Shown: positions 8,503-19,310 of the stretch, one piece after another | Position numbering within the stretch: the first letter of the stretch is position 1 | Layout: every line of letters starts with the position of its first letter | Assembly: GCA_947499145.1 (NCBI GenBank) | Contig: CANMNB010000008.1 | Span: 186,001 to 250,000 of the forward strand | From: an uncultured Arachnia sp. | GTDB lineage: Bacteria > Actinomycetota > Actinomycetes > Propionibacteriales > Propionibacteriaceae | Length of the DNA: 64,000 bases | Reading direction: 5' to 3' | The notes under the pieces: model-generated | What the model was told of the DNA's origin: nothing | Databases searched by the model: none | Seen by the model: the letters and a program-made list of their open reading frames with translations, nothing else | Program-made: the position numbers and the translations under genes

Positions 8503-10122
8503 TTATGCGCCGTCGGCGACCGGCTTCCTGCGCTTGCGCCGCTTGCGCTGGGACGGCTTCGTGTCGGGCAGTCCCTGGGCCTCCTGGTCCGCCCGCCGCG
8601 CCGCGGCGAACCGCGCCAGACCCTCGGCCAGGGCCTGGTGGCTCGGCGAGTCGGCCACGACGTCGACGCGGAGGCCGTGCATCTCGCACGCCTGTGCCGT
8701 GGCGGGCCCGATGGCGGCAACGACGGTGGCGGCGTGGGGCTTGCCGGCGATGCCGATCATGTTGCGCACCGCCGTGGACGACGTGAACAGGACGGCGTCG
8801 TAGAGACCGGTCTTGATGCGGTCCCGGACGTCCGCGGGCGGGGGCGCTGCGCGCACGGTGCGGTAGGCGGTGACCTCCTCGACCTCCCAGCCGAGGTGGC
8901 CGAGGCTCTCCAGGAGGGGCTCAACGTTCACGTCGGCGGTCGGGACCAGCACGCCGTCGAGGGGGTCGATCAGGTCGTCGTAGGCAGGGAACTCCATTGC
9001 GAGGCCCGCGACGGTGTTGTCCCCCATCGGCTCCAGGTCCGGCCGGAGTCCGCGCTTCAGCAACTCGTCCGCGGTCCCACGTCCGACGGCCGCCAAGTTC
9101 ACGCCCGAGAGTGCACGGGAGTCGAGGCCGTGCTCCTCGAGGCGCTCGAAGATGGCCTCCACCGAGTGGGGAGAGGTGAACACGATCCACAGGTAGCGGC
9201 CGTCGACAAGGCCGCGCACGGCGCGTTCCATGGCCTGCTCGGTGCGTGGCGGCTCGATCGACATGGTGGCGACGACCTCGCACGACGCCCCGAACCGGGA
9301 CAGGTGTCCGCACAACTCGTCGAGGTCGTCCTTGGTCCGGGGGATGATGACCGACCAGTCGAACAGTGGCTTGGACGCGAACCAGTCCACCCGGCGGCGG
9401 GCGGCGTCCCCGATGCCCGGGCCCACCACGAGGTAGCGCTCGAGGTCGTCGTCGACGTCGCGACGTGCCAGTTCGTCCCAGGTGGTGAGGGTGCTGGTCT
9501 GTGACGTGACGCCCAGATCGGTGATCTCGAGGACCTCGGTCTCCGCCCCCAGCCGACGGGCGCCGGCCTCCGCCACGGCATCCAGCAGCTGGGCCGTGGT
9601 CCAGACCACCAGGGTGCCCGCGTGGGGCCACTGGTCGTCGGCCGGGACCTCACGGGACGCGTCGAGGGTGGCGAAGGTGGTGGTGGGTGCGACGGCCCCG
9701 TACACCAGCGCCGAGACCCACCGGCTGACGCCGGGGACGAGGTTGGTGTGCACCCGATGCTCGGCGAGGACGCGTGGCAGCGTCTCCTCGTGGAAGGTGG
9801 TGTTGAAGAAGTCGCCGTCCCAAAGGCGCACGACAGTCCGGCCGTCGGATACGGCGGCGATGACCTGCGCGGACTCGTCGTCGTCCACGGTGAGCGTCTC
9901 GGCCCGCACATCGACGCCCACCTGCGCCAACCGGTCGAGGACGTCGAGGTCGTCGACGATGACCAAGTCGGCACGGCTGATCGCTTGGGCACCGGCAAGG
10001 GTCAGGAGGCTGAAATCGCCGGGGCCGGTGCCGACGTAGGTGACGGATCCCTGGCGGGTCGCCTCGACGGGCGCCGCCTCGGTGGCGTCCTCGGGTTCGC
10101 TCACGGGCTCCTCCCCTGTCAT
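8503..10122 (-). CDS. hemD: Bifunctional uroporphyrinogen-III C-methyltransferase-like / uroporphyrinogen-III synthase
   Basis: N-terminal VTYVGTGPGDFSLLTLAGAQ (CobA-like), C-terminal HemD-like IVFTSPHSVEAIFERL...GLRPDLEP...LFTSSTAVRNMIG. Confidence 0.82.
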   Translation of the reverse strand: MTGEEPVSEPEDATEAAPVEATRQGSVTYVGTGPGDFSLLTLAGAQAISRADLVIVDDLDVLDRLAQVGVDVRAETLTVDDDESAQVIAAVSDGRTVVRLWDGDFFNTTFHEETLPRVLAEHRVHTNLVPGVSRWVSALVYGAVAPTTTFATLDASREVPADDQWPHAGTLVVWTTAQLLDAVAEAGARRLGAETEVLEITDLGVTSQTSTLTTWDELARRDVDDDLERYLVVGPGIGDAARRRVDWFASKPLFDWSVIIPRTKDDLDELCGHLSRFGASCEVVATMSIEPPRTEQAMERAVRGLVDGRYLWIVFTSPHSVEAIFERLEEHGLDSRALSGVNLAAVGRGTADELLKRGLRPDLEPMGDNTVAGLAMEFPAYDDLIDPLDGVLVPTADVNVEPLLESLGHLGWEVEEVTAYRTVRAAPPPADVRDRIKTGLYDAVLFTSSTAVRNMIGIAGKPHAATVVAAIGPATAQACEMHGLRVDVVADSPSHQALAEGLARFAAARRADQEAQGLPDTKPSQRKRRKRRKPVADGA

Positions 10123-10418
10123 CGAGTCCGCTCGGGGAGCGGGGGGCGCCAGTCATCCGCCATCCCGCTGGCGGGGCGCTGCAACAGATCTTGCCTCAAA
10201 CGGTCGCGATCGACGAACCAGTATCCATGGAGCGTCTCGTCGGCGAACGTCACGGGCACGTGGTCGGTGTAGGCGGCGCGCAGCCGGGGATCGGAATCCA
10301 CGTCGACGGCGCGCCAGCCACAGCCGACGTCCCCACAGACCTGGGCCACGACGGACAGGGCCTCCTCACAGAGGTGGCAGCCCTGTCGCGTCAGCACCCA
10401 CACCCGTGCGGGCAGCAC
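10119..10418 (-). CDS. Glutaredoxin-like thiol protein
   Basis: VWVLTRQGCHLCEEAL CxxC and YTDHVPVTF cis-Pro. Confidence 0.82.
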   Translation of the reverse strand: MLPARVWVLTRQGCHLCEEALSVVAQVCGDVGCGWRAVDVDSDPRLRAAYTDHVPVTFADETLHGYWFVDRDRLRQDLLQRPASGMADDWRPPLPERTR

Positions 10419-10421
10419 CGC

Positions 10422-10523
10422 TTACTTGCCGGCGCGACGACGCTGGACGCGAGTCTTCTTGAGCAGCTTGCGGTGCTTCTTCTTGGACATGCGCTTGCGA
10501 CGCTTCTTGATGACAGAACCCAC
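10422..10523 (-). CDS. bS22 / AURKAIP1-COX24 domain short ribosomal protein (33 aa)
   Basis: GTG start; translation [33 protein letters not shown], near-identical in pattern to the mycobacterial 33-aa protein. Absent from the supplied ORF track because of its length. Confidence 0.92.
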   Translation of the reverse strand: MGSVIKKRRKRMSKKKHRKLLKKTRVQRRRAGK

Positions 10524-10648
10524 TGTGTGCCTTTCACAAGTGCCCGGGGGACCCCGGGCGGGTACAAGATCTTTCGGTCAAAAGGTCTCCGGCCCATGAC
10601 GGGCAGGCTCCCCATGGTAACGCGGGGGCGGAATTCCGGCCAACCTCG

Positions 10649-13291
<2,643 letters not shown>

Positions 13292-13295
<4 letters not shown>

Positions 13296-14200
13296 CGCTT
13301 GTCCAGCAGCGCCCGCAGGTAACTCCAGAGTGTGCGGGGGCGCGCGGCGATGCGTGTGGCGAAGTACTCGTACCAGCCCGGGCCGAACGGGATGTACGTC
13401 CGCGAGGTCAGGCCGATGTCGGTGAGGCGTCGCTGCTCCAGCGGCCTGACACCCAGGAGCATCTGGAACTCGTAACTGTCGGTGGGACGGTCGTGACGGC
13501 GCGCCAGTTCGTGGGTGATGGTGACGATGCGCGGGTCATGGGTGGCCAGCATCAGGTACGCATGGGACTCCAGCATGATCCGGACGCAACGCACCAGCGC
13601 GAGCGACTTCTCGTGCTCGGAGCGGATCGAGGCGGCTGTGGGCGCCGGATAGGAGCCCACGCACAGCCGCACCCGTGCCCGCCGGGCGGCCAGTCGGACG
13701 ACGTCGGACTCGGCACGTCGGATGTTGACGGGGATGGTGATCCCGAGCATCGGGTGGTCGACCACCACCGCCTGGTACAGCTCCAAGGTGGGTTGGTAGG
13801 TCTCGTGGTCCTCCATCTCGAGGGTCACGTGGGCGCCGGCGGACTCGGCGTCGCGGCACAGCCTGTCGAGCTCGGCGGCCGCCCGGGCCGGGTCCTCCTC
13901 CAGTCCGAGACTGGTGGGCTTCACGGAGAGCTCCGCGCCCCCGGCGTCGGGACCCAGCGACGTCAACAGCGAGCGCAGCTGTCGTGGTGAACCCTGCTCG
14001 TCGTCGGAGGGCGCAATGTGGGCGAAGCTCACCTCGAGCCCCTTGCGCCGGAGGTCCGCCGCGGTGAACACAGCATCGGTGACCAATTCCCCGGCCACCC
14101 ACGTGGACGCGAGGTCGGAGATCGCCTCGGAGTCGTGCGCAGCGCGGCGCAGGCGCTCCGACCTGATGAAGCGGTGCAGGGCATTGCTCGAGCGGCGCAT
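13292..14200 (-). CDS. Proline dehydrogenase
   Basis: SEHEKSLALVRCVRIMLESHAYLMLATHDPRI, YEFQMLLGV, YIPFGPGWYEYF. Confidence 0.88.
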
Positions 14201-14994
14201 CAGTCCGGAATCCCTTTCCTCCAGGTGGTGCGGATGGTCTGGAGGGACTGCTCCAGCAACTCGCTGCGCTCGTGCCGACTGCGCGCGCGCCGCGTCGACA
14301 CCTCCAGCACCAGGTGGCCCTCGAAACCCTGTCCGGCCAGCGCGCTCACGACGTCCCAGGCGGACTGGTCGCCCTCCCCCGGCAGGAGGTGGTCGTCCTT
14401 GAACGACCCGCGGCCGTCGGTGAGGTGGACGTGGACCAGACGATCGCCCCACGCGTGGACGAGGTCGAGGGAGTGCTGGCGGGCCGTCGAGGCGTGGCTG
14501 AGGTCGAGGGTGAGGTAGTCGTAGGGCAGGTTCGTGGGGTCCCAGTCGGGCAGATAGGCCTGGAAGCGGGACCCGGGCGTGCGCCAGGGGTACATGTTCT
14601 CGACGGCGAACCGGACGCCGGAGTCCTCGTTGAGGCGTCGGATGCCCTCGACGAACCTCTCGCCGTACTCGCGCTGCCAGCGGAACGGAGGGTGGACCAC
14701 GACGGTGTCCGCGCCGAGCTGGCGGGCAGCCTGGGCGGATCGGGTCAGCTTGCCCCAGGGGTCGGAACCCCAGGTGTTCTGGCTCACGAGCAGGACAGGC
14801 GCGTGCACGGAATGCACGGGGACCTCGTGGTAGTCGCTGAGCTTCGCCACCGCCTCGATATCGGCTGCCAAGGGGTCGACGCCGACCATGAGCTCGATCC
14901 CGTCGAATCCCAGCGCGGCGGCCAACTCGAACGCGCTCGTCGTCGTCTCGGGGTAGACCGACGTCGTCGAGAGCAGTATCTTCGGCGCTGACAC
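14200..14994 (-). CDS. Sugar phosphate isomerase/epimerase-like TIM barrel
   Basis: AFELAAALGFDGIELMVGVDP...VHSVHAP...AVENMYP...HVHLTDGRGSFKDDHLLPGEG. Confidence 0.85.
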   Translation of the reverse strand: MSAPKILLSTTSVYPETTTSAFELAAALGFDGIELMVGVDPLAADIEAVAKLSDYHEVPVHSVHAPVLLVSQNTWGSDPWGKLTRSAQAARQLGADTVVVHPPFRWQREYGERFVEGIRRLNEDSGVRFAVENMYPWRTPGSRFQAYLPDWDPTNLPYDYLTLDLSHASTARQHSLDLVHAWGDRLVHVHLTDGRGSFKDDHLLPGEGDQSAWDVVSALAGQGFEGHLVLEVSTRRARSRHERSELLEQSLQTIRTTWRKGIPD

Positions 14995-15028
14995 GCCTTC
15001 CACACTACAACCGCCGGGGTGGCTCACA

Positions 15029-15064
15029 GGGAGATCTGGTTGCGAGCACGCCACCAGATCTCCC
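15029..15064. repeat. Perfect 12-bp inverted repeat (GGGAGATCTGGT - 12 nt - ACCAGATCTCCC)
   Basis: Read directly; lies in the divergent gap between the TIM-barrel gene (start 14994) and the VOC gene (start 15138). Confidence 0.9.
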
Positions 15065-15137
15065 ACCCAGGACGGGCAGGAACCCGTGGACCGACCCCCG
15101 ATTGGGCACCACGCGCCGACAAGGGCAGAATGTGGTC

Positions 15138-15773
15138 ATGCATGTCGACCACATGATTTTCGCGACAGGGCCCGCCGGTCTCAAGGCCGATGCCGAACGG
15201 CTCGCTCGCGTCCTCGGGACGGACTACAAGGACGGCGGCTTCCACCCGCGCTTCGGCACCCGGAACCACATCATCCCCCTGGCGGACGCCCGCTACATCG
15301 AGGTCGTGGAGGTCCTGGACCACCCCGCAGCCGAGAAGGCGGCCTTCGGACAGGCCGTGCGCGCCCGCTCCGAGATGGGTGGCGGATGGCTCGGCTGGGC
15401 GGTGAGCGTCGACGACCTGTCCCCCTACGAGGCCCGTCTCGAGCGCTCATCGGTGCCCGGTTCCCGCCACTTCCCGGACGGCCGTCTCCTCGAGTGGCGA
15501 CAGATCGGGATCCGCGGGCTGATGGCCGATCCCCAGCTGCCCTACTTCCTCGAGTGGAAGTCCGACGAGACCCTGCGCCCCAGCGCATTGCGCAGCGACG
15601 TGAAGCTGGTTGGGGTCGAGATCTCCGGCTCCGCCGAGCGGCTGTCGGAGTGGCTGGGCGTTCGCGTCGAGGACAACCTCGACGGCGTCGCACTCACCCT
15701 GCACTCCCCCAACGGCGCACCCGGGATCAACCGGGTCGTTTTCGAGACCCCGCAGGGTCACGTCGCCATCTGA
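15138..15773 (+). CDS. VOC / glyoxalase-like domain protein
   Basis: MHVDHMIFATGPAGLKADAERLARVLG...HPRFGTRNHIIPLADARYIEVVEVLD. Confidence 0.85.
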   Translation: MHVDHMIFATGPAGLKADAERLARVLGTDYKDGGFHPRFGTRNHIIPLADARYIEVVEVLDHPAAEKAAFGQAVRARSEMGGGWLGWAVSVDDLSPYEARLERSSVPGSRHFPDGRLLEWRQIGIRGLMADPQLPYFLEWKSDETLRPSALRSDVKLVGVEISGSAERLSEWLGVRVEDNLDGVALTLHSPNGAPGINRVVFETPQGHVAI

Positions 15774-15774
15774 G

Positions 15775-15807
15775 CCGACGGCGAGCCATCGCCCGCTGTG
15801 CCGTCGG
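15775..15807 (+). terminator. Stem-loop after the VOC gene (CCGACGGC ... GCCGTCGG)
   Basis: Perfect 8-bp stem with an inner GGCGA/TCGCC stem immediately after the stop codon; no clear U-tract. Confidence 0.45.
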
Positions 15808-15878
15808 GCGACCCCGCGCACTCTGCGAATGGTGAGCCGCCGGCCGTGCGCCAGCGCAACTCCTCGTCGCCAGCCATG

Positions 15879-15999
15879 CATCGCTGGTGGAGCACCGTAG
15901 CGCTGGCGAACAACGCATCAGCGCCGGCGCACGAAACCAAGGCTGGCGAACGACGCATTTTCGCTGGTGCAGAGACGTTGGCGCTGGCGCAGCCCAGAG
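15879..15999. repeat. Three imperfect ~40-bp tandem units in the VOC-radA gap
   Basis: Manual alignment of GCAT..CGCTGGTG..CGCTGGCGAAC units starting near 15879, 15914 and 15954. Confidence 0.65.
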
Positions 16000-16108
16000 A
16001 ACCCCGAGCGTGCAGAAGCGAGGGCGTCCTCCGGGAGTGCTGGCCTCGCCATCTCGCCCAAGGGCTGTCCACCGACTAGTTGTCGGTGTTGCCGCATAAG
16101 GTCGGAGC

Positions 16109-17491
16109 GTGGCCAAGTCCCAGAACTCCTATCACTGCACCGAGTGCGGCTGGACGACGGTGCGCTGGGTCGGGCGCTGTGGTGAGTGCCAGGCCTGGGG
16201 CAGCGTCGTCGAACGAGGTGGCGCGCCGGTGGCGAAGGTGTCAGCTCTGGCACCGGCGTCACCGGCGTTGCCCATCTCGCAGGTCTCCTCCGACTCCAGT
16301 CGTCGTCGCCTCACCGGGATCGCCGAGCTGGACCGGGTGCTCGGCGACGGTCTCGTCCCCGGCGCCGTCATCCTGCTTGCGGGCGAACCCGGCGTTGGGA
16401 AGTCCACCCTGCTCCTCGACGTCGCTGCCAAGTGGGCCAACTCCGGGCAGACCACGCTCTACATCTCCGGTGAGGAGTCCGCCTCCCAGGTCAAGCTCCG
16501 CGCCACCCGCACCAAGGCGATCCACGACGACCTGTACCTGGCCTCCGAGACGGATCTCGCCACGGTACTGGGGCACGTGGACCAGGTCCAGCCGACGCTG
16601 TTGGTCGTGGATTCCGTCCAGACCATCTCCGCCTCCGGCAGCGACGGGACGCCCGGCGGCCCCACCCAGGTGCGGGAGGTCACCGGAGCCCTGGCCCGGG
16701 TGGCCAAACGAGAAGGCATGGCCGTCATCATCGTCGGCCACGTCACCAAGGACGGCTCGATCGCCGGGCCACGCACCATGGAGCACCTCGTCGACGTCGT
16801 GCTCACCTTCGAGGGGGATCGACACTCGGGCTTCCGCATGGTCCGCGCCACCAAGAACCGGTTCGGACCGGCGGACGAGGTGGGCTGCTTCGAGATGGGG
16901 GAATTCGGGATCGTGGAGGTCCCAGACCCCTCCGGGCTCTTCACCACCACCCACACCGAGCCGGTGCCCGGGACCTGCGTCACCGTCACCATGGAAGGCC
17001 GACGGCCCCTCCTCGCGGAGGTCCAGGCGCTCGTCGCACCATCGCTGCAGCAGACGTCCCCCCGACGCACCACCCACGGGCTCGACTCCTCCCGCATCGC
17101 CATGGTGCTCGCCGTACTCGAACGCAAGGCGCAGCTGCCCCTCTCGCAGCGCGACGTCTACGTCTCCACTGTCGGCGGCGCTCGCGTCACCGACCCCTCG
17201 GTGGACCTCGCCGCGGCCGTCGCCGTCGCTTCGGCCGCACTGCAGCGCCAGTACCCGCGACGTCTCCTGGCCCTGGGTGAGGTGGGTCTCGCGGGCGACC
17301 TTCGGCGGGTACCCGGTGTCGAACGTCGTCTCGCGGAGGCGGCCCGCCTGGGCTTCGAGCTGGCGCTGGTCCCCACCGGCTCGCGGGACGTCACCCAGAA
17401 GGTCCCGAGGCTCGCAGGGCTCAAGGTGGTGGAGGTCTCGTCCCTCGCGGAGGCCCTGGGCGCCCTAGACTTGGCCCGAGCCCGACACTGA
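16109..17491 (+). CDS. radA: DNA repair protein RadA/Sms
   Basis: YHCTECGWTTVRWVGRCGECQAWGSV zinc finger, GEPGVGKSTLL, KNRFG motif. Confidence 0.97.
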   Translation: MAKSQNSYHCTECGWTTVRWVGRCGECQAWGSVVERGGAPVAKVSALAPASPALPISQVSSDSSRRRLTGIAELDRVLGDGLVPGAVILLAGEPGVGKSTLLLDVAAKWANSGQTTLYISGEESASQVKLRATRTKAIHDDLYLASETDLATVLGHVDQVQPTLLVVDSVQTISASGSDGTPGGPTQVREVTGALARVAKREGMAVIIVGHVTKDGSIAGPRTMEHLVDVVLTFEGDRHSGFRMVRATKNRFGPADEVGCFEMGEFGIVEVPDPSGLFTTTHTEPVPGTCVTVTMEGRRPLLAEVQALVAPSLQQTSPRRTTHGLDSSRIAMVLAVLERKAQLPLSQRDVYVSTVGGARVTDPSVDLAAAVAVASAALQRQYPRRLLALGEVGLAGDLRRVPGVERRLAEAARLGFELALVPTGSRDVTQKVPRLAGLKVVEVSSLAEALGALDLARARH

Positions 17492-17501
17492 AGGAGGCGC
17501 G

Positions 17502-18560
17502 GTGGCACGGACCCGACTGCGGCAGTACCAGCGCCTCCTCGCGCCCGGGACGCCCCTGCGCGCCGGCCTCGACCGCATCCTCCATGGCCGCACCGGCGCC
17601 CTGCTGGTACTGGGAAACAACGCACGGGTCCAGCAGGCCAGCAGCGGCGGCTTCCACCTCGACGTCGACTACACGCCGCAGGCGCTCCGCGAGCTCGCGA
17701 AGATGGACGGCGCCATCATCGTCTCAGCGGACCTGACGCGCATCTTGGCAGCCGGTGTGCACCTCGTCCCACCCGGCGACCTCCCCACGGCTGAGACCGG
17801 GACCCGGCACCGCTCCGCAGACCGGGTGGCCCAGTTCGCCGATGTTCCCACCGTGACCGTCTCCGCGTCGATGGCCACCATCTCGCTGTTCATGTCGGGA
17901 CACCGCACGCTCATCGAGACCACGGACCAGATGATCAGCCGCGCCAACCAGACCCTGGCCACGCTGGCGCGCTTCGTGACGCGACTCGAGGACGTGCTGG
18001 ACCAGCTCAACTCCCTCGAGGTGGCGGACCAGGTGAGCGTGCGTGACCTGGTGAACGTGGCCCACCGCTTCGAGATGACCCGACGCCTCTCGGGCGAGAT
18101 GCAGTTCCACCTCGACAACCTGGGCGTGGAGGGGCGACTCATCGACCTCCAGCACGCTGAACTCTTGGCCCCGATGGCCGAGCTCGACCAGTTGCTGGCC
18201 GCCGACTACGCGCACAACCTGCCGGACCCGGCGGACTTCTCGATCGCCCGGCTGCAGAACTTCGCGCCCGATGAGCTGCTGAGCCCGGCACTGGTTGCGG
18301 AGCGCATGGGCTTCGGCGGGGCGCACCTCGAGACGGCGGTCACCTCCCGCGGGACACGCCTCCTGCACCAGGTTGGTCGGCTCCCGGTCGGACTGGTGGA
18401 CAAACTCGTCGGACGGTTCACCCTGCAGGAACTCTTCGGTGCCTCTCGAGCCGATCTGCTCGAGATCGATGGGGTCGGCCTGGCCCGGGCGCGACTCATC
18501 CGCGACGCCCTCAGCCGCATCACGGAGGCCGCCTACTCGCGGCCGGATTCCCCCCAGTGA
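17502..18560 (+). CDS. disA: DNA integrity scanning diadenylate cyclase DisA (c-di-AMP synthase)
   Basis: KMDGAIIVS (DGA) and GTRHRSADR (RHR) catalytic motifs, C-terminal HhH. Confidence 0.95.
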   Translation: MARTRLRQYQRLLAPGTPLRAGLDRILHGRTGALLVLGNNARVQQASSGGFHLDVDYTPQALRELAKMDGAIIVSADLTRILAAGVHLVPPGDLPTAETGTRHRSADRVAQFADVPTVTVSASMATISLFMSGHRTLIETTDQMISRANQTLATLARFVTRLEDVLDQLNSLEVADQVSVRDLVNVAHRFEMTRRLSGEMQFHLDNLGVEGRLIDLQHAELLAPMAELDQLLAADYAHNLPDPADFSIARLQNFAPDELLSPALVAERMGFGGAHLETAVTSRGTRLLHQVGRLPVGLVDKLVGRFTLQELFGASRADLLEIDGVGLARARLIRDALSRITEAAYSRPDSPQ

Positions 18561-18616
18561 GTCGGCGGGGGCAATAGGGTGGGGTTCCGACCCCCGAGAA
18601 CAGCCCTGGAGGACGG

Positions 18617-19309
18617 ATGTCCCTGACCACCGCGTCGACCGCAGCCCAGCTGATTGACGTCCGGCACGTGATGCCGCACCCGACGGGTGAGATCCTGCTG
18701 CTCGACGGAGTCACGGCCGCCTTTCCCGTGGCCTCGCTCAACACCATCTGGGGTCGCTCCGGCGCCGGGAAGTCCACCCTGGCGGGGATCCTCGCCGGCC
18801 TGGACCGCCCCACCTCAGGCCAGGTGTTCGTCGGCCACCAGGAGCTGGGGGCACTGTCCGAGCGAGGCCTCACGCGTTTCAGGCGCACCGACGTCAGCCT
18901 TGTCCACGGTGGCACGGATCTGGTGAAATCCATGTCTGGACGGGAGAACCTGATGCTCCCCTTCACCATCAGCGGGGCCGATCCAGACCGCTCCTGGGTG
19001 GACAAGGTCGTGGAGCAGGCCGGGATCGCCGGGATCCTCGACGACAACGTGGCCGCCCTGACGCTCGGACAGCAGCAACTGCTGGCCTCCGCCCGCGCGC
19101 TGGTCACCAAGCCCTCCCTCGTCGTCGCCGACGAGCCGACCGAGAAGCTGCGCGGCCATGAGATCCCACCGGTGCTGGAGCTGTTCAGCTGGGCGACCTT
19201 CGAGCAGAGACTCGCGGTCGTCCTGCTGACCAGCGATGCCCAGGTCGCGGCCTCCGGTCAGGTCCGCCTCGTGCTGATCGATGGCCGCCTCCTGGCCACA
19301 GAGAACTGA
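18617..19309 (+). CDS. Divergent LolD/MacB-like ABC transporter ATP-binding protein
   Basis: Walker A GRSGAGKST, Walker B SLVVADEP; other catalytic motifs deviate. Confidence 0.85.
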   Translation: MSLTTASTAAQLIDVRHVMPHPTGEILLLDGVTAAFPVASLNTIWGRSGAGKSTLAGILAGLDRPTSGQVFVGHQELGALSERGLTRFRRTDVSLVHGGTDLVKSMSGRENLMLPFTISGADPDRSWVDKVVEQAGIAGILDDNVAALTLGQQQLLASARALVTKPSLVVADEPTEKLRGHEIPPVLELFSWATFEQRLAVVLLTSDAQVAASGQVRLVLIDGRLLATEN

Positions 19310-19310
19310 C

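Noticed and set aside
15774-16108. Short ORFs in the VOC-radA gap (e.g. 15758..16072 minus)
   Set aside because: They overlap the tandem repeats and neighbouring genes and show no family signal; repeat or regulatory DNA is more plausible.
18563-18596. Terminator after disA (CGGGGGC...CCCCCG)
   Set aside because: Weak stem with a long loop; it overlaps a TAGGGT -10-like element, so it is at least as likely to be promoter sequence.
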